Of a stretch of 19,906 bases of DNA, positions 1-8,442 are shown one piece after another. A model generated the notes under the pieces. The model ran no database searches. It saw nothing but the letters and a program-made list of their open reading frames with translations, and had not been told where the DNA came from. Positions within the stretch are counted from its first letter, which is position 1; each line of letters opens with the position of its first letter. The DNA is taken from contig WFRP01000218.1 in assembly GCA_015486505.1 (NCBI GenBank), positions 1-19,906 on the forward strand, in the 5' to 3' direction. The position numbers were made by a program, and so were the translations under genes. The DNA comes from Pseudomonadota bacterium. Lineage in GTDB: Bacteria > Desulfobacterota > Anaeroferrophillalia > Anaeroferrophillales > Tharpellaceae.

Positions 1-167
1 CCGGTCTCAGTGCCGAACTCCGGCAGATGGAAAAGGGTGAATTAAAGGCACTTTACGCGGCCTGGAATCGGGGTTCGGTTTCGTTATTGCAGCTGGGAGC
101 CGCCGTAAGCTGGTCGTTAGGCAAATATTTTCGCCGGATAGTCTTGAGTCGTTTACGTAATTTCTGA
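1..167 (+). CDS. C-terminal fragment of an unidentified protein
   Basis: An open frame enters from the left edge and stops at TGA 165-167, giving about 54 residues. The visible part is mildly amphipathic and ends in a basic, hydrophobic stretch (roughly WSLGKYFRRIVLSRLRNF). This kind of tail is common in glycosyltransferases and other membrane-associated sugar enzymes, but there is no diagnostic motif. The frame is unbroken and the stop lies 13 bases before the start of the next gene, so this is likely the 3' end of the gene preceding the GT4 glycosyltransferase in the same operon. I do not recognise the family and assign no function. Confidence 0.5.
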   Translation, partial: GLSAELRQMEKGELKALYAAWNRGSVSLLQLGAAVSWSLGKYFRRIVLSRLRNF

Positions 168-180
168 AAGGGTCAAACTC

Positions 181-1365
181 ATGCCCGAAAAATTGACAAT
201 TCTTTTCCTCGTTACTGATGACTGGTTCTTTCTGATGCATCGTCAGGCTTTGGCTTTAGCGGCGCAAGCGGCCGGTTTCCGGGTGCTGGTGGCGACGGCC
301 CCGGGACCCAAGGTTAAAGAGATTGAAGCTTTGGGTTTTACGCATTATCCGCTGAAAATGCGGCGGGCGAGCCGTAATCCGATCCGGGAAATGGTCGGTT
401 TGCTGGATTTGATAAAACTCTACCGGCGTTTACGCCCTGATATTGTCCATCAGGTATCGATTAAGCCGATTCTTTATGGAACGCTGGCGGCCCGGATTGC
501 CGGGGTGCCGGCGGTGGTTAACGCGGTTACGGGTTTAGGCTTTGTTTTTATTGCCGGCGGCCGCCGGAAAAAGGTTCTGCGCCGTCTGGTTGAGAGTGCT
601 TATCGTTTCATCGGCAAGCGGATGCAAATCCGCTTTCTTTTTGAGAATCCGGATGATCGACGTTATTTTCTGGAGCAGGAAATTATTGTCGCGGAACAGG
701 CCGTTCTGATTTTAGGCTCCGGAGTTGATGTTGAGCGATTTAAGCCGCTCGATTCTGCACCTGAACTATTGTCTGATGCGGCGGCATCACGGCCTGTGGT
801 GCTACTTGCCGCCCGCCTGCTATGGCATAAAGGTATCGCAGAGTTTGTCGCGGCGGCGCGAGTTTTGCACAAAAAGGGTATCGCGGCGGAGTTCTGGCTG
901 GCGGGGCTGCCGGATATGAGTAATCCGGCGGCGGTGCCGGTTTCACGTCTGCTCTACTGGCATCGTCAGGGGGCGGTGCGCTGGCTCGGATTTCAGGATG
1001 ATATGCCCGCGCTTTATCAAAAAGCGGCAGTCGTCTGTCTGCCGACCCGCTATCGGGAAGGGATTCCGGTTACTTTACTTGAGGCCGCAGCTTGTGGTAA
1101 ACCTTTGGTGGCTACCGATATGCCGGGATGTCGGGAGATTGTTAAACCCGGTGAAAATGGTTTCCTGGTAACTCCCGGTGATGTTAACAGTCTGGTTGAA
1201 GCACTGGAGAGCTTACTGTTGGATCCCCGGATGCGGGGAGAATTCGGGAATAAAAGTCGCCGAATGGTAGAAAAAAAATTTAGTGATAAAAAAGTAATTT
1301 CCGATACATTTGCTGTGTATAGAGAATTGTTGGGAGATAAATGGCTCAGTCCGGGAAAATCCTGA
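181..1365 (+). CDS. Glycosyltransferase family 4 (GT-B fold)
   Basis: The 394-residue protein has the normal length for a GT4 enzyme, which adds a sugar from a nucleotide donor to a lipid-linked acceptor on the cytoplasmic side of the membrane. The N-terminal half (about 5-185) is the acceptor-side Rossmann domain, with the stretch DIVHQVSIKPILYGTLAA near residues 87-104 seen in the PglA/WbpH-like group. The C-terminal half (205-345) binds the donor: the E-x7-E signature is at E293-E301 (EGIPVTLLEAAACGKP), followed by the usual GENGFLV block near 324-330. No signal peptide is seen. The start has a modest purine-rich site (AAAGGG) just upstream. The 3' end overlaps the next gene by 25 bases, implying translational coupling. 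The sugar donor and linkage cannot be read from sequence. Confidence 0.88.
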   Translation: MPEKLTILFLVTDDWFFLMHRQALALAAQAAGFRVLVATAPGPKVKEIEALGFTHYPLKMRRASRNPIREMVGLLDLIKLYRRLRPDIVHQVSIKPILYGTLAARIAGVPAVVNAVTGLGFVFIAGGRRKKVLRRLVESAYRFIGKRMQIRFLFENPDDRRYFLEQEIIVAEQAVLILGSGVDVERFKPLDSAPELLSDAAASRPVVLLAARLLWHKGIAEFVAAARVLHKKGIAAEFWLAGLPDMSNPAAVPVSRLLYWHRQGAVRWLGFQDDMPALYQKAAVVCLPTRYREGIPVTLLEAAACGKPLVATDMPGCREIVKPGENGFLVTPGDVNSLVEALESLLLDPRMRGEFGNKSRRMVEKKFSDKKVISDTFAVYRELLGDKWLSPGKS

Positions 1366-2243
1366 TTACCGGGGCGGCCGGTTTTGTTGGTAGCGCCCTT
1401 TGTCGTCATCTTTGTCAACAGGGTTACGTTTTGCGGGTTTTGGTCCGGCGTGGCGGAACCCCTTTGCCGGAAGATCTTGCGGCTTGCCTGGATGATGTGG
1501 TTACAGTTGCAGACTGTTTGAGTGAAACTTCTTGGGAAAATATTCTCGTTGGAGTGGATCGGGTGGTTCATCTTGCGGGCCGGGCTCACTCCGGCGGGCA
1601 GTTTCAGGCCGCCGATCTCTATTTTCGTGATAATCTGGACGTAACCGTTTCATTAGCGCGGGCGGTATTGAAAAGTGAAGTTAAACAATTTATTTTTGTC
1701 AGCACTATCAAGGTTAATGGTGAAGGGGTTCTGCAACCTGATCATAATCCATACAAAGTTTCCGACCGCCCCCGACCTGAAGGAGCTTACGCGATCAGTA
1801 AATGGCGGGCTGAACAGGAACTTGACCATCTGTTTAGACGAGGTGGAGCCCCGGAACTGATAATTTTGCGCCCGCCCATGATTTATGGTGACGCAGTGAA
1901 AGGTAACTTGGCTTTTTTACAAAAATGGCTATCCTGGGGCCTGCCGCTACCGGTGCCTGCTGACGGAAACCGCCGCAGTTTGTTGGCACTTGATAACTTA
2001 CTTGAGATTATGACCGGTCTCTTGTCTGAAAGGGTGAGAGCCGGTCGGAGTAAACTGTTATTGCCTTGTGATTCAGAAGATTGGTCAACTCAGCGTCTGG
2101 CAAAATATCTGGCATTAAAAGCCGGTTGCCGGGCGCGAATATTAGCAGTCCCCGGACCCTTGATGTTTGGTTTAATGGCGATAATTAAAAGAAATAATTT
2201 TTTTGTTAAACTATATGGCAGTTTGAGAATTGAAAAAGAGTAG
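1341..2243 (+). CDS. NAD-dependent sugar epimerase/dehydratase (extended SDR), WbpV/WreQ-like
   Basis: This 300-residue extended short-chain dehydrogenase/reductase would act on a nucleotide sugar in the cytosol. It has the N-terminal dinucleotide-binding motif GAAGFVG (11-17), the VHLAGRAH segment near 76-83, the substrate-side Ser/Thr at 121-122 within FVSTIKVNGE, the catalytic pair Y150 and K154 (YAISK), and PPMIYG at 178-183. The block around SxIKVNGE resembles the WbpV/WreQ family, which makes UDP-N-acetyl-quinovosamine from a 4-keto sugar. That is inference from motif resemblance; GalE-like epimerase activity is an alternative. The start is preceded by GGGAG at 1332-1336, and the gene begins within the previous one, so the GT and its donor-making enzyme are probably co-translated. 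Confidence 0.85.
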   Translation: MAQSGKILITGAAGFVGSALCRHLCQQGYVLRVLVRRGGTPLPEDLAACLDDVVTVADCLSETSWENILVGVDRVVHLAGRAHSGGQFQAADLYFRDNLDVTVSLARAVLKSEVKQFIFVSTIKVNGEGVLQPDHNPYKVSDRPRPEGAYAISKWRAEQELDHLFRRGGAPELIILRPPMIYGDAVKGNLAFLQKWLSWGLPLPVPADGNRRSLLALDNLLEIMTGLLSERVRAGRSKLLLPCDSEDWSTQRLAKYLALKAGCRARILAVPGPLMFGLMAIIKRNNFFVKLYGSLRIEKE

Positions 2244-2298
2244 GAATCGGTTTGTTTTTTTATCAGGATTTCTTTGTTCAGCCGGGTGGAGCTAGGGG

Positions 2299-4092
2299 TT
2301 GGTTGCGGTCAAAGACGATAAGGGTTTTTTTACTATCATCGGGCTTATACTGTTAATTGGCGGTATTCTGGTTATTTATGGGCAGATGGCGGATTTTGCT
2401 TTTGTCAGTTTCGACGACCCCGATTATGTGTATAAAAACGAAATTGTGCGCCAGGGTTTAAGTTGGCTGGGGGTAAAATGGGCCTTTACCTCATTTTTTG
2501 CCGCTAACTGGCATCCCCTGACATGGCTCTCTCATATGCTGGATGTGACCTTGTTCGGGCTGGTTGCCGGAAAGCATCATTTAATGGCTCTGTTCTGGCA
2601 TATTGTTAATGCGCTTCTGGTTTTCTGGGTACTTCGACGTTTAACCGGCGCGGTTGGACGCAGTTTGCTGGTCGCCGCTCTTTTTGCCTGGCACCCTTTG
2701 CGGGTCGAATCCGTGGCCTGGGTGGCGGAGAGAAAGGATCTGCTGTGCGTATTTTTCTGGCTTTTAAGTTTACTGGCTTATCACCGTTATACCTTAAAAC
2801 CCGTTTTTCGCCGCTACCTGCTTCTCTTTCTCTGCGCAGCTTTAGCTCTGATGTCAAAGCCGATGGCGGTGACTCTGCCTTTTCTTCTGCTTGTACTTGA
2901 TTTCTGGCCGTTAAACCGCTTTAATCATGTTCCCCGGAAACGATTGATTTTCGAAAAAATCCCTCTGCTGCTACTGGCTTTGGCTGCCGCCATTTTGACT
3001 TTTACGGCTCAGAAAGAGGCCGGAGCTGTTGCTTCCAGCGTGAGTTTTGGTCTGGGGCAGCGTCTGGCAAACGCTCTTATTGCCTATCTCAAGTATATTG
3101 AGTTGACTTTTTGGCCGCAAAACCTGGCGGTTTTTTATCGTTATCAGGGTTTGCCGTCAATGACGGCGGTTTTGGGGGCAGGATTTTTACTGGGCTTGGT
3201 AACCTGGTGGAGCTATCGGGAAAGAGATAAAGCTCCTTTTTTGCTGGTGGGGTGGTTGTGGTTTCTGGGTACTCTGGTGCCGGTTATCGGTTTAATTCAG
3301 GTCGGAGGCCAGGCTCTGGCTGATCGTTATACCTACTTCCCCGGTATCGGGCTGGGTTTGTTCCTGGTCTGGGGGCTGAGTGCGTGGTGCCCGCCCGCGG
3401 CAAGGTTGAAGGCCGGTTGCGTGGTATTCCTCGCACTGATGTTGGTTTTGATTCCTCTAAGCCGGCGGCAGACCGGTTTTTGGCGCGATAGTATCAGCCT
3501 CTTTTCCCGGGCTCTGGAAGTTGATCCCCTGAATTATCATGCGAGTTCGGATTTAGGCGTAGCCTTACAGGAAGCCGGCAGGAAACCGGAAGCTCTGGCG
3601 GCGTTCGCCCGGGCGGTTGAAATAAATCCGAAAGATAGAAACGGCTTGTTTAATCTTGGCGTTGCTCAGGGGAAAATGGGTCATTATCAGGCGGCGGAAA
3701 GGAATTTGACAAAAGCCCTGGCTCTGGATCCGCAATCGATAAAAATTTTTATGAATCTGGCAAGGGTTAAGTTTAAGCAGGGAGATTTGTCGGCGGCCAT
3801 CGCTTTTTTGCGTAAGGGTCTTGAATTTAATCCTGATAGTCTAAGGGCAAACTACTTTCTCGGAGTGATTCTATTGCGGGATAATCAGGTGGTATCCGCG
3901 CTCAAACCGTTGCAACGGGTTTTACGGATTCAACCCGATAATCTTGATGCCCGGGTAAATCTGGGGGTGGCTGAAGCTCGCCTCGGCCACTATGATACGG
4001 CCCGGAAAGAGTTTCGTCGGGTTTTGCAGATCAATCCCGAACATAGCCAAGCCCGCTATAATTTACAGCAGTTGGAACACTTGCAAAACTGA
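2299..4092 (+). CDS. GT-C membrane glycosyltransferase with C-terminal TPR repeats (TMTC-like)
   Basis: The 597-residue protein has about ten hydrophobic segments (residues 10 to about 400) followed by five tandem tetratricopeptide repeats (about 413-582, each ending in NP/DP-type helix breaks). The first large loop carries an acidic DDPDY motif at 39-43 and NWHPLTWLSHMLD at 70-82. These are hallmarks of bacterial TMTC-like GT-C proteins, which use polyprenyl-phosphate sugars outside the cytoplasmic membrane. Start choice: an in-frame TAG lies at 2293-2295, so TTG 2299 is the first usable codon, and GGAG (2288-2291) sits 7 bases before it. The acceptor is unknown and could be protein or glycan. 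It is followed closely by a GT2 gene that could supply a lipid-linked sugar. Confidence 0.85.
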   Translation: MVAVKDDKGFFTIIGLILLIGGILVIYGQMADFAFVSFDDPDYVYKNEIVRQGLSWLGVKWAFTSFFAANWHPLTWLSHMLDVTLFGLVAGKHHLMALFWHIVNALLVFWVLRRLTGAVGRSLLVAALFAWHPLRVESVAWVAERKDLLCVFFWLLSLLAYHRYTLKPVFRRYLLLFLCAALALMSKPMAVTLPFLLLVLDFWPLNRFNHVPRKRLIFEKIPLLLLALAAAILTFTAQKEAGAVASSVSFGLGQRLANALIAYLKYIELTFWPQNLAVFYRYQGLPSMTAVLGAGFLLGLVTWWSYRERDKAPFLLVGWLWFLGTLVPVIGLIQVGGQALADRYTYFPGIGLGLFLVWGLSAWCPPAARLKAGCVVFLALMLVLIPLSRRQTGFWRDSISLFSRALEVDPLNYHASSDLGVALQEAGRKPEALAAFARAVEINPKDRNGLFNLGVAQGKMGHYQAAERNLTKALALDPQSIKIFMNLARVKFKQGDLSAAIAFLRKGLEFNPDSLRANYFLGVILLRDNQVVSALKPLQRVLRIQPDNLDARVNLGVAEARLGHYDTARKEFRRVLQINPEHSQARYNLQQLEHLQN

Positions 4093-4104
4093 GAGATTCG
4101 AAAT

Positions 4105-4857
4105 ATGTATGGCAAGCGGAAGGTAGTAGTTATCATGCCGGCCTACAATGCGGCCCGGACAATTGTTAAGACTTATCTTGAAGTTATGGCTACAGGTATT
4201 GTCGATGAGGTGATTATTGTTGACGACGACAGTTCTGATGAAACGGTCAAAATTGCCGCTGGTCTGCCCCATATAAAACTTGTTAAACATTTGTGCAATC
4301 TCGGTTATGGTGCAAATCAGAAAACCTGTTATCGGCAGGCTTTACAGGCGGGAGCTGATATCGTTATAATGGTGCATCCTGACTACCAGTATACACCAAA
4401 ACTGATTCCGGCCATTGTGGCCATGATTGGCAGCGGCGAATATCATTGTGTGCTGGCTTCGCGCATCCTGGGTGGCCGGGCGCTTGTCGGCGGTATGCCG
4501 TGGTGGAAATATCTTGCCAACCGCTTTTTGACCTTCAGCGAAAACATTTTACTCGGCACTAAACTTTCCGAGTTTCATACCGGATACAGGGCCTTCTCAG
4601 CTGCCCTGTTACGACAATTACCGCTCCACCGCAATTCAGATGATTTTATCTTTGATAATCAGATTTTAGCGCAGATTCACAACCTGGGATATGTTATCGC
4701 TGAGGTCACTTGTCCGACTAAATATTTTGCCGAGGCTTCATCAATAAATTTCCGCCGGAGTTTGAAATATGGTTTAGGCTGTATTTTGACCGGGCTGCGT
4801 TTTCGTCTGCATCATTGGGGCTGGTGGTCTTCATGGTTATTCTGTAATGAAAAGTAA
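4105..4857 (+). CDS. Glycosyltransferase family 2, soluble DPM1-like
   Basis: The 250-residue GT-A type glycosyltransferase has the N-terminal PAYNAARTI motif (12-20) and the nucleotide-binding segment VDDDSSDET (39-47). The metal-binding region reads HPDYQY (91-96), the form found in a GT2 subgroup related to dolichyl-phosphate mannose synthases, rather than classical DxD. No transmembrane segments follow the catalytic domain, unlike ArnC/GtrB. Family knowledge suggests transfer of a hexose to polyprenyl phosphate or another glycan acceptor at the inner leaflet; the exact product is unknown. The position 12 bases after the GT-C gene fits a role making its lipid-linked donor (inference). GAGAG at 4091-4095 is a plausible ribosome site. 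The last codons overlap the next gene by 11 bases. Confidence 0.85.
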   Translation: MYGKRKVVVIMPAYNAARTIVKTYLEVMATGIVDEVIIVDDDSSDETVKIAAGLPHIKLVKHLCNLGYGANQKTCYRQALQAGADIVIMVHPDYQYTPKLIPAIVAMIGSGEYHCVLASRILGGRALVGGMPWWKYLANRFLTFSENILLGTKLSEFHTGYRAFSAALLRQLPLHRNSDDFIFDNQILAQIHNLGYVIAEVTCPTKYFAEASSINFRRSLKYGLGCILTGLRFRLHHWGWWSSWLFCNEK

Positions 4858-5356
4858 GAGTATTTTTATGGTGTTGGCGCTTGTCTCTTTTGTTTTAACC
4901 GGGCTGGCTTTCTGGTACGGCAGTATGAGTGTTGCCAAACGGATTGAGATGGTGACTATGCGGGCCTATTTCGATAGGGCGCAAAAGGATAAATCGTCCG
5001 GTCGTTATCGGATCGCGGCCGCGGCCCGGCGGAAGGCATTGATCGAATACCATAAAGCGGCGAACAAACCGGGTTATTATATCGGCATTGCCGGTGATTT
5101 TTTGACGGCCGGCAACTGTTTATGGCAGCATGGCGAGCGCCGCGCCGCTATTGCGGCTTATGAGAAAGGGCTGCAAAATGACCCACATTCTATAAGTTTA
5201 TTGACCAGTGCGGGTCTCTGTTCGATGCAGTTGGGAGAGTTTGCTTTGGCCGGAGATTTCCTTGCGCATAGTCAAAAAATTTTCCCCAACGATCAAAGAG
5301 TCAATCAGGCTCTGCATAAGTTGAACCTGAAAATACCAAGAGGAAAAAATCAATAA
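4847..5356 (+). CDS. Membrane-anchored small TPR protein
   Basis: This 169-residue protein has one N-terminal hydrophobic segment (about 6-25) after a basic MKSKS start, so it is probably a signal anchor with the rest in the periplasm. The remainder is helical, with at least two tetratricopeptide-like units (about 85-150: AGNCLWQHGERRAAIAAYEKG and AGLCSMQLGEFALAGDFLAHS). TPRs bind proteins, so a scaffold role for the neighbouring glycosyltransferases or the O-antigen ligase is a reasonable guess, not a demonstrated one. There is no Shine-Dalgarno before ATG 4847, and the gene starts inside the GT2 gene; it then overlaps the ligase gene by one base (stop 5354-5356, start 5356). Both facts suggest translation by coupling. 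Confidence 0.7.
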   Translation: MKSKSIFMVLALVSFVLTGLAFWYGSMSVAKRIEMVTMRAYFDRAQKDKSSGRYRIAAAARRKALIEYHKAANKPGYYIGIAGDFLTAGNCLWQHGERRAAIAAYEKGLQNDPHSISLLTSAGLCSMQLGEFALAGDFLAHSQKIFPNDQRVNQALHKLNLKIPRGKNQ

Positions 5357-6768
5357 TGGGGGCTCAGGTTGCAAAAAAGCAGAATCGCGGTTCGCTGGCG
5401 AAAATCGGCACTTCCCGGTTTGTACTGTTAAACGGCTTGCTGTTTTTCTTTTTTATGTCACTGCCGCTGGCTTTCTGTAGTGCATTTTCCGCGAGTGGAC
5501 AACTCTATCTTACTTTGTATGATTTACCGAAGCTCTATCTTGGCATCGGTTTTTCTTTTCTCCTTTTCTCCTTTTTTTGTCTGAACTTAGGTTACGATAA
5601 GGTTGCCGCGACCGCGGCGATTACTTTTTTTAAGCACAATTTTGGCTTGAAACTGTTGGGCCTGTTTTTTTCAGGACTGATTCTTTCGCTTTTTCAGACT
5701 CTGGTCCCGGCGGCGGCTTTATTAACCCTGGCGCACTATTTTGCTTTATTTCTTCTCTATTTTGCTCTGGCTTGTATTTTTTGTAACCCGGTTCGGCGCT
5801 GGTTTGCGGTGTACGGATTGAGTGTTGCTCTGTTTGTCTTTACCGTTCCGGGAATTATTCAGTTTTACGGTTATAAAATTCCCTTTTTATTACCGATTCT
5901 GGGGCCGGCTTCAACTTTCGGCTATCGCAATCCGGCGGCGCATTTTATTGCTCTGGTCTTACCTTTTGTGTTTTTTGCCGCCGGCCGGCATTGGCGTATC
6001 TGGAATCGTTCAAAAAGACCGTTGCAATTTGCCTTTTTTATGGCATTTATGTTGCTGGCGGCTGCGGCTCTGGCACTGTTGTTTATGAACTACTCCCGGA
6101 CTGCGATAATGGCTCTTTTGGCGGAAGCTCTGGTCGTTCCTCTTTTCTGGTTCTTCAGCCGAAGAAAGGCCGCCTCTACGGCGACCAGGCAATCTGGGGG
6201 TCGGCTGCGTTTAATGATGGTCGGCTTTTTGCTGTTGGCGGTTATTATCAGTCTGATTATGGTCTTTCCCAACAGCCGTAATCGGGTTAAAAGCAGTATT
6301 AATAAATTTCAGCAGGGCGGGTTTTCCCGTCTGCTGGAGGCACGTTATTATCACTGGGGCAACTCTTTGATGATGATTAAAGATCACCCATTTTTGGGGG
6401 TCGGTCTCGGTAACTGGCGTTTCAGTTATCCCCTCTATTACAGAAGTTTTGCTCAGGATCCGCTGTTTAATTATCAGACTCAGGTGCGTAAAGCCCATAA
6501 TGACTATTTGCAACTGGCGGCTGAATGTGGTATCCCGGCGTTGTTATTTTTTCTGCTTCTCTGGGGGCGGCAGTTTTATCTTTTGCGCTATGCAACCCCG
6601 GCAGCTGATGATGGTGAAGATTGGCGTCCGCCGCTTTTGGCATCGCTGACGGCTTTTTCGGTGATTATGTTTTTTTCATTTCCCATGCAGATGGCCTACA
6701 GCCGGATGTTCTGTTTCTTTCTGCTGGCTTTAGGGGAGGCGCGGGCATGGCCGGCATTATCGAAGTAA
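5356..6768 (+). CDS. O-antigen ligase / Wzy_C-domain polytopic membrane protein
   Basis: The 470-residue protein is strongly hydrophobic, with about ten to twelve membrane segments. Late in the protein lies the large periplasmic loop region typical of the Wzy_C (WaaL/PglL) superfamily: the GVGLGNWRFSYP stretch and, about 35 residues on, an AHNDYLQLAAECGIPALL block with the conserved His-Asn-Asp-Tyr. Members ligate or polymerise undecaprenyl-linked glycans in the periplasm, onto lipid A core, other glycans or pilin-like proteins; sequence alone does not separate these. The gene starts one base into the preceding stop codon and overlaps gspE by 22 bases. That physical link makes a protein O-oligosaccharyltransferase acting on secreted or pseudopilin proteins worth considering, but it remains inference. 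Confidence 0.82.
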   Translation: MGAQVAKKQNRGSLAKIGTSRFVLLNGLLFFFFMSLPLAFCSAFSASGQLYLTLYDLPKLYLGIGFSFLLFSFFCLNLGYDKVAATAAITFFKHNFGLKLLGLFFSGLILSLFQTLVPAAALLTLAHYFALFLLYFALACIFCNPVRRWFAVYGLSVALFVFTVPGIIQFYGYKIPFLLPILGPASTFGYRNPAAHFIALVLPFVFFAAGRHWRIWNRSKRPLQFAFFMAFMLLAAAALALLFMNYSRTAIMALLAEALVVPLFWFFSRRKAASTATRQSGGRLRLMMVGFLLLAVIISLIMVFPNSRNRVKSSINKFQQGGFSRLLEARYYHWGNSLMMIKDHPFLGVGLGNWRFSYPLYYRSFAQDPLFNYQTQVRKAHNDYLQLAAECGIPALLFFLLLWGRQFYLLRYATPAADDGEDWRPPLLASLTAFSVIMFFSFPMQMAYSRMFCFFLLALGEARAWPALSK

Positions 6769-8438
6769 TGGTTGAGCGGGGGCTTATCTCCGCGACTGAA
6801 TTAAAGAAAATCAACCCCAGCGGCCGCGAACGTGAAGCCCTGCATCGTCTGGCAATCCGTCTCGGCCTGGTTTCGGAGGAGGATTTTCTGGCCCTGGTGG
6901 CGGAAGAGCTCAATCTTAGGCAGATCAGCGAACTCCCGGAAAACTATGATATCTCGCCGTTTGCCGATATCTCGCCGCTTTTTCTGGAAGAACACCGCTG
7001 TTTTCCTTTAGGTGGTGGTGGTGGTGATGATGATGTTCTTGCCCTAGTCGTCAATGATCCATACGATCATCTGGTTTTAGAGACCTTCAGGCAGCTTTTC
7101 CCCGGTCGGCGCATCGAGCTGATTCTCGCCCGGGAGGAGAAAATCAGCGCCTGGATTAAAGCCGGATTCCTGGCCGATGAAGGTCCGGACGAAAGCTCAG
7201 ACAGCGATGATCTGGCCGAAATGGATGCGGTGGTCGGGCTCGGTGATGATGCCGATCACTTGCGCGATCTCGCCTCGGAAGCGCCGATCATTAAGTTGGT
7301 CAATCAATTCCTGACCAAAGCCGTGGAAGAGGGCGCCAGTGATATTCACATCGAACCGCTGGCGGAAAATCTGCAGGTACGCTTCCGGGTGGACGGGGTT
7401 CTGCGTGAGCACGCGACCCCGCCGAAACATATTCAATCTTCGATTATTTCCCGGGTCAAGATTATGGCGCGGATGGATATCGCCGAGCGCCGTCTGCCGC
7501 AGGATGGTCGAATTCGTATAAAAATTGCCGGTAAAGATATTGATCTCAGGGTCTCCTGCCTGCCGACAGTTTATGGCGAGAGCGTGGTCATGCGGATTCT
7601 GGACCGCTCAAATATCTCATTCAGTCTTGGATCGTTAGGGTTTCCCGAACGCGAAAAGAGCGCCTTTGAAGAGATGATCCGTCTGCCCTACGGGATTATT
7701 CTGGTGACCGGGCCGACCGGTTCCGGCAAAACCACCACTCTGTATGCCGCCCTTAATACCATCAACGCGATTGATAAAAAGATTATTACGATTGAAGATC
7801 CGGTTGAGTATGAACTGGACGGCATTAACCAGGTTCAGGTTAACAGCAAGGCCGGGCTCAGCTTTGCCGGCGGTTTACGTTCCATCGTCCGTCAGGATCC
7901 CGATGTCATTCTGATCGGGGAAATTCGCGATCGCGAGACCGCCGATATCGCGATTCAGTCAGCTTTGACCGGGCATCTGGTATTTTCCACCCTGCATACC
8001 AACGATGCCGCCGGGGCCGTGACCCGGCTGGTCGAGATCGGGGTTGAAGATTATCTTTTATCCTCTTCCCTGGTGGCAATTATGGCCCAGCGCCTGGTCC
8101 GGGTGCTCTGCCCCGCCTGCAAGGAGGCCTTTGTTCCCGATGCGGCTCTGCTTAAACGGCTGAAACTGCCTTTTGCTGTAAGCGCAAGTGAGCCAATTTA
8201 CCGGGCGCAAGGCTGTAAAGAGTGTTCGTTTTCCGGCTTTCGCGGCCGGGTCGGGATTTTTGAACTGCTGCCGGTGACTGATGCGGTCCGTTCCCTGATT
8301 CTTGACAGCCAGAGTTCGCTGGTTTTACGGGAACATGCGGTGGCTAACGGGATGACCCTGCTCCGGGATGACGGCTGGGCCAAAGTTAAAGCCGGCATTA
8401 CCTCACTCGAAGAGGTCGTGCGCGTGAGCGGGGCGTAA
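6747..8438 (+). CDS. gspE: T2SS cytoplasmic ATPase GspE
   Basis: GspE powers pseudopilus assembly at the inner membrane. Using ATG 6747 gives 563 residues. This start is chosen over ATG 6621 in the same frame because AGGGGAGG lies about 7 bases upstream and the extra residues only translate the ligase gene's 3' end. The N-terminal T2SSE_N/MshEN-like domain (1-140) is followed by the ATPase: Walker A GPTGSGKT (322-329), Asp box IEDPVEY (349-355), Walker B with DPDVILIGEIRD (384-395) and His box (408-420). A CxxC pair at 455/458 and another at 490/493 form the zinc-binding insert typical of GspE. Five glycines then three aspartates (89-96) are encoded by a GGT/GAT run at about 7011-7034. gspF follows 4 bases later. 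Confidence 0.97.
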   Translation: MAGIIEVMVERGLISATELKKINPSGREREALHRLAIRLGLVSEEDFLALVAEELNLRQISELPENYDISPFADISPLFLEEHRCFPLGGGGGDDDVLALVVNDPYDHLVLETFRQLFPGRRIELILAREEKISAWIKAGFLADEGPDESSDSDDLAEMDAVVGLGDDADHLRDLASEAPIIKLVNQFLTKAVEEGASDIHIEPLAENLQVRFRVDGVLREHATPPKHIQSSIISRVKIMARMDIAERRLPQDGRIRIKIAGKDIDLRVSCLPTVYGESVVMRILDRSNISFSLGSLGFPEREKSAFEEMIRLPYGIILVTGPTGSGKTTTLYAALNTINAIDKKIITIEDPVEYELDGINQVQVNSKAGLSFAGGLRSIVRQDPDVILIGEIRDRETADIAIQSALTGHLVFSTLHTNDAAGAVTRLVEIGVEDYLLSSSLVAIMAQRLVRVLCPACKEAFVPDAALLKRLKLPFAVSASEPIYRAQGCKECSFSGFRGRVGIFELLPVTDAVRSLILDSQSSLVLREHAVANGMTLLRDDGWAKVKAGITSLEEVVRVSGA

Positions 8439-8442
8439 ATTT

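Noticed and set aside
1050..1589. Reverse-strand 179-codon frame across the GT4-SDR junction
   Set aside because: It overlaps two well-supported + strand genes and its composition fits a shadow frame.
6621..6746. 42-codon upstream extension of gspE
   Set aside because: It lies within the ligase gene in another frame, and a strong ribosome site directly precedes ATG 6747 in the right place, so the shorter start is preferred.
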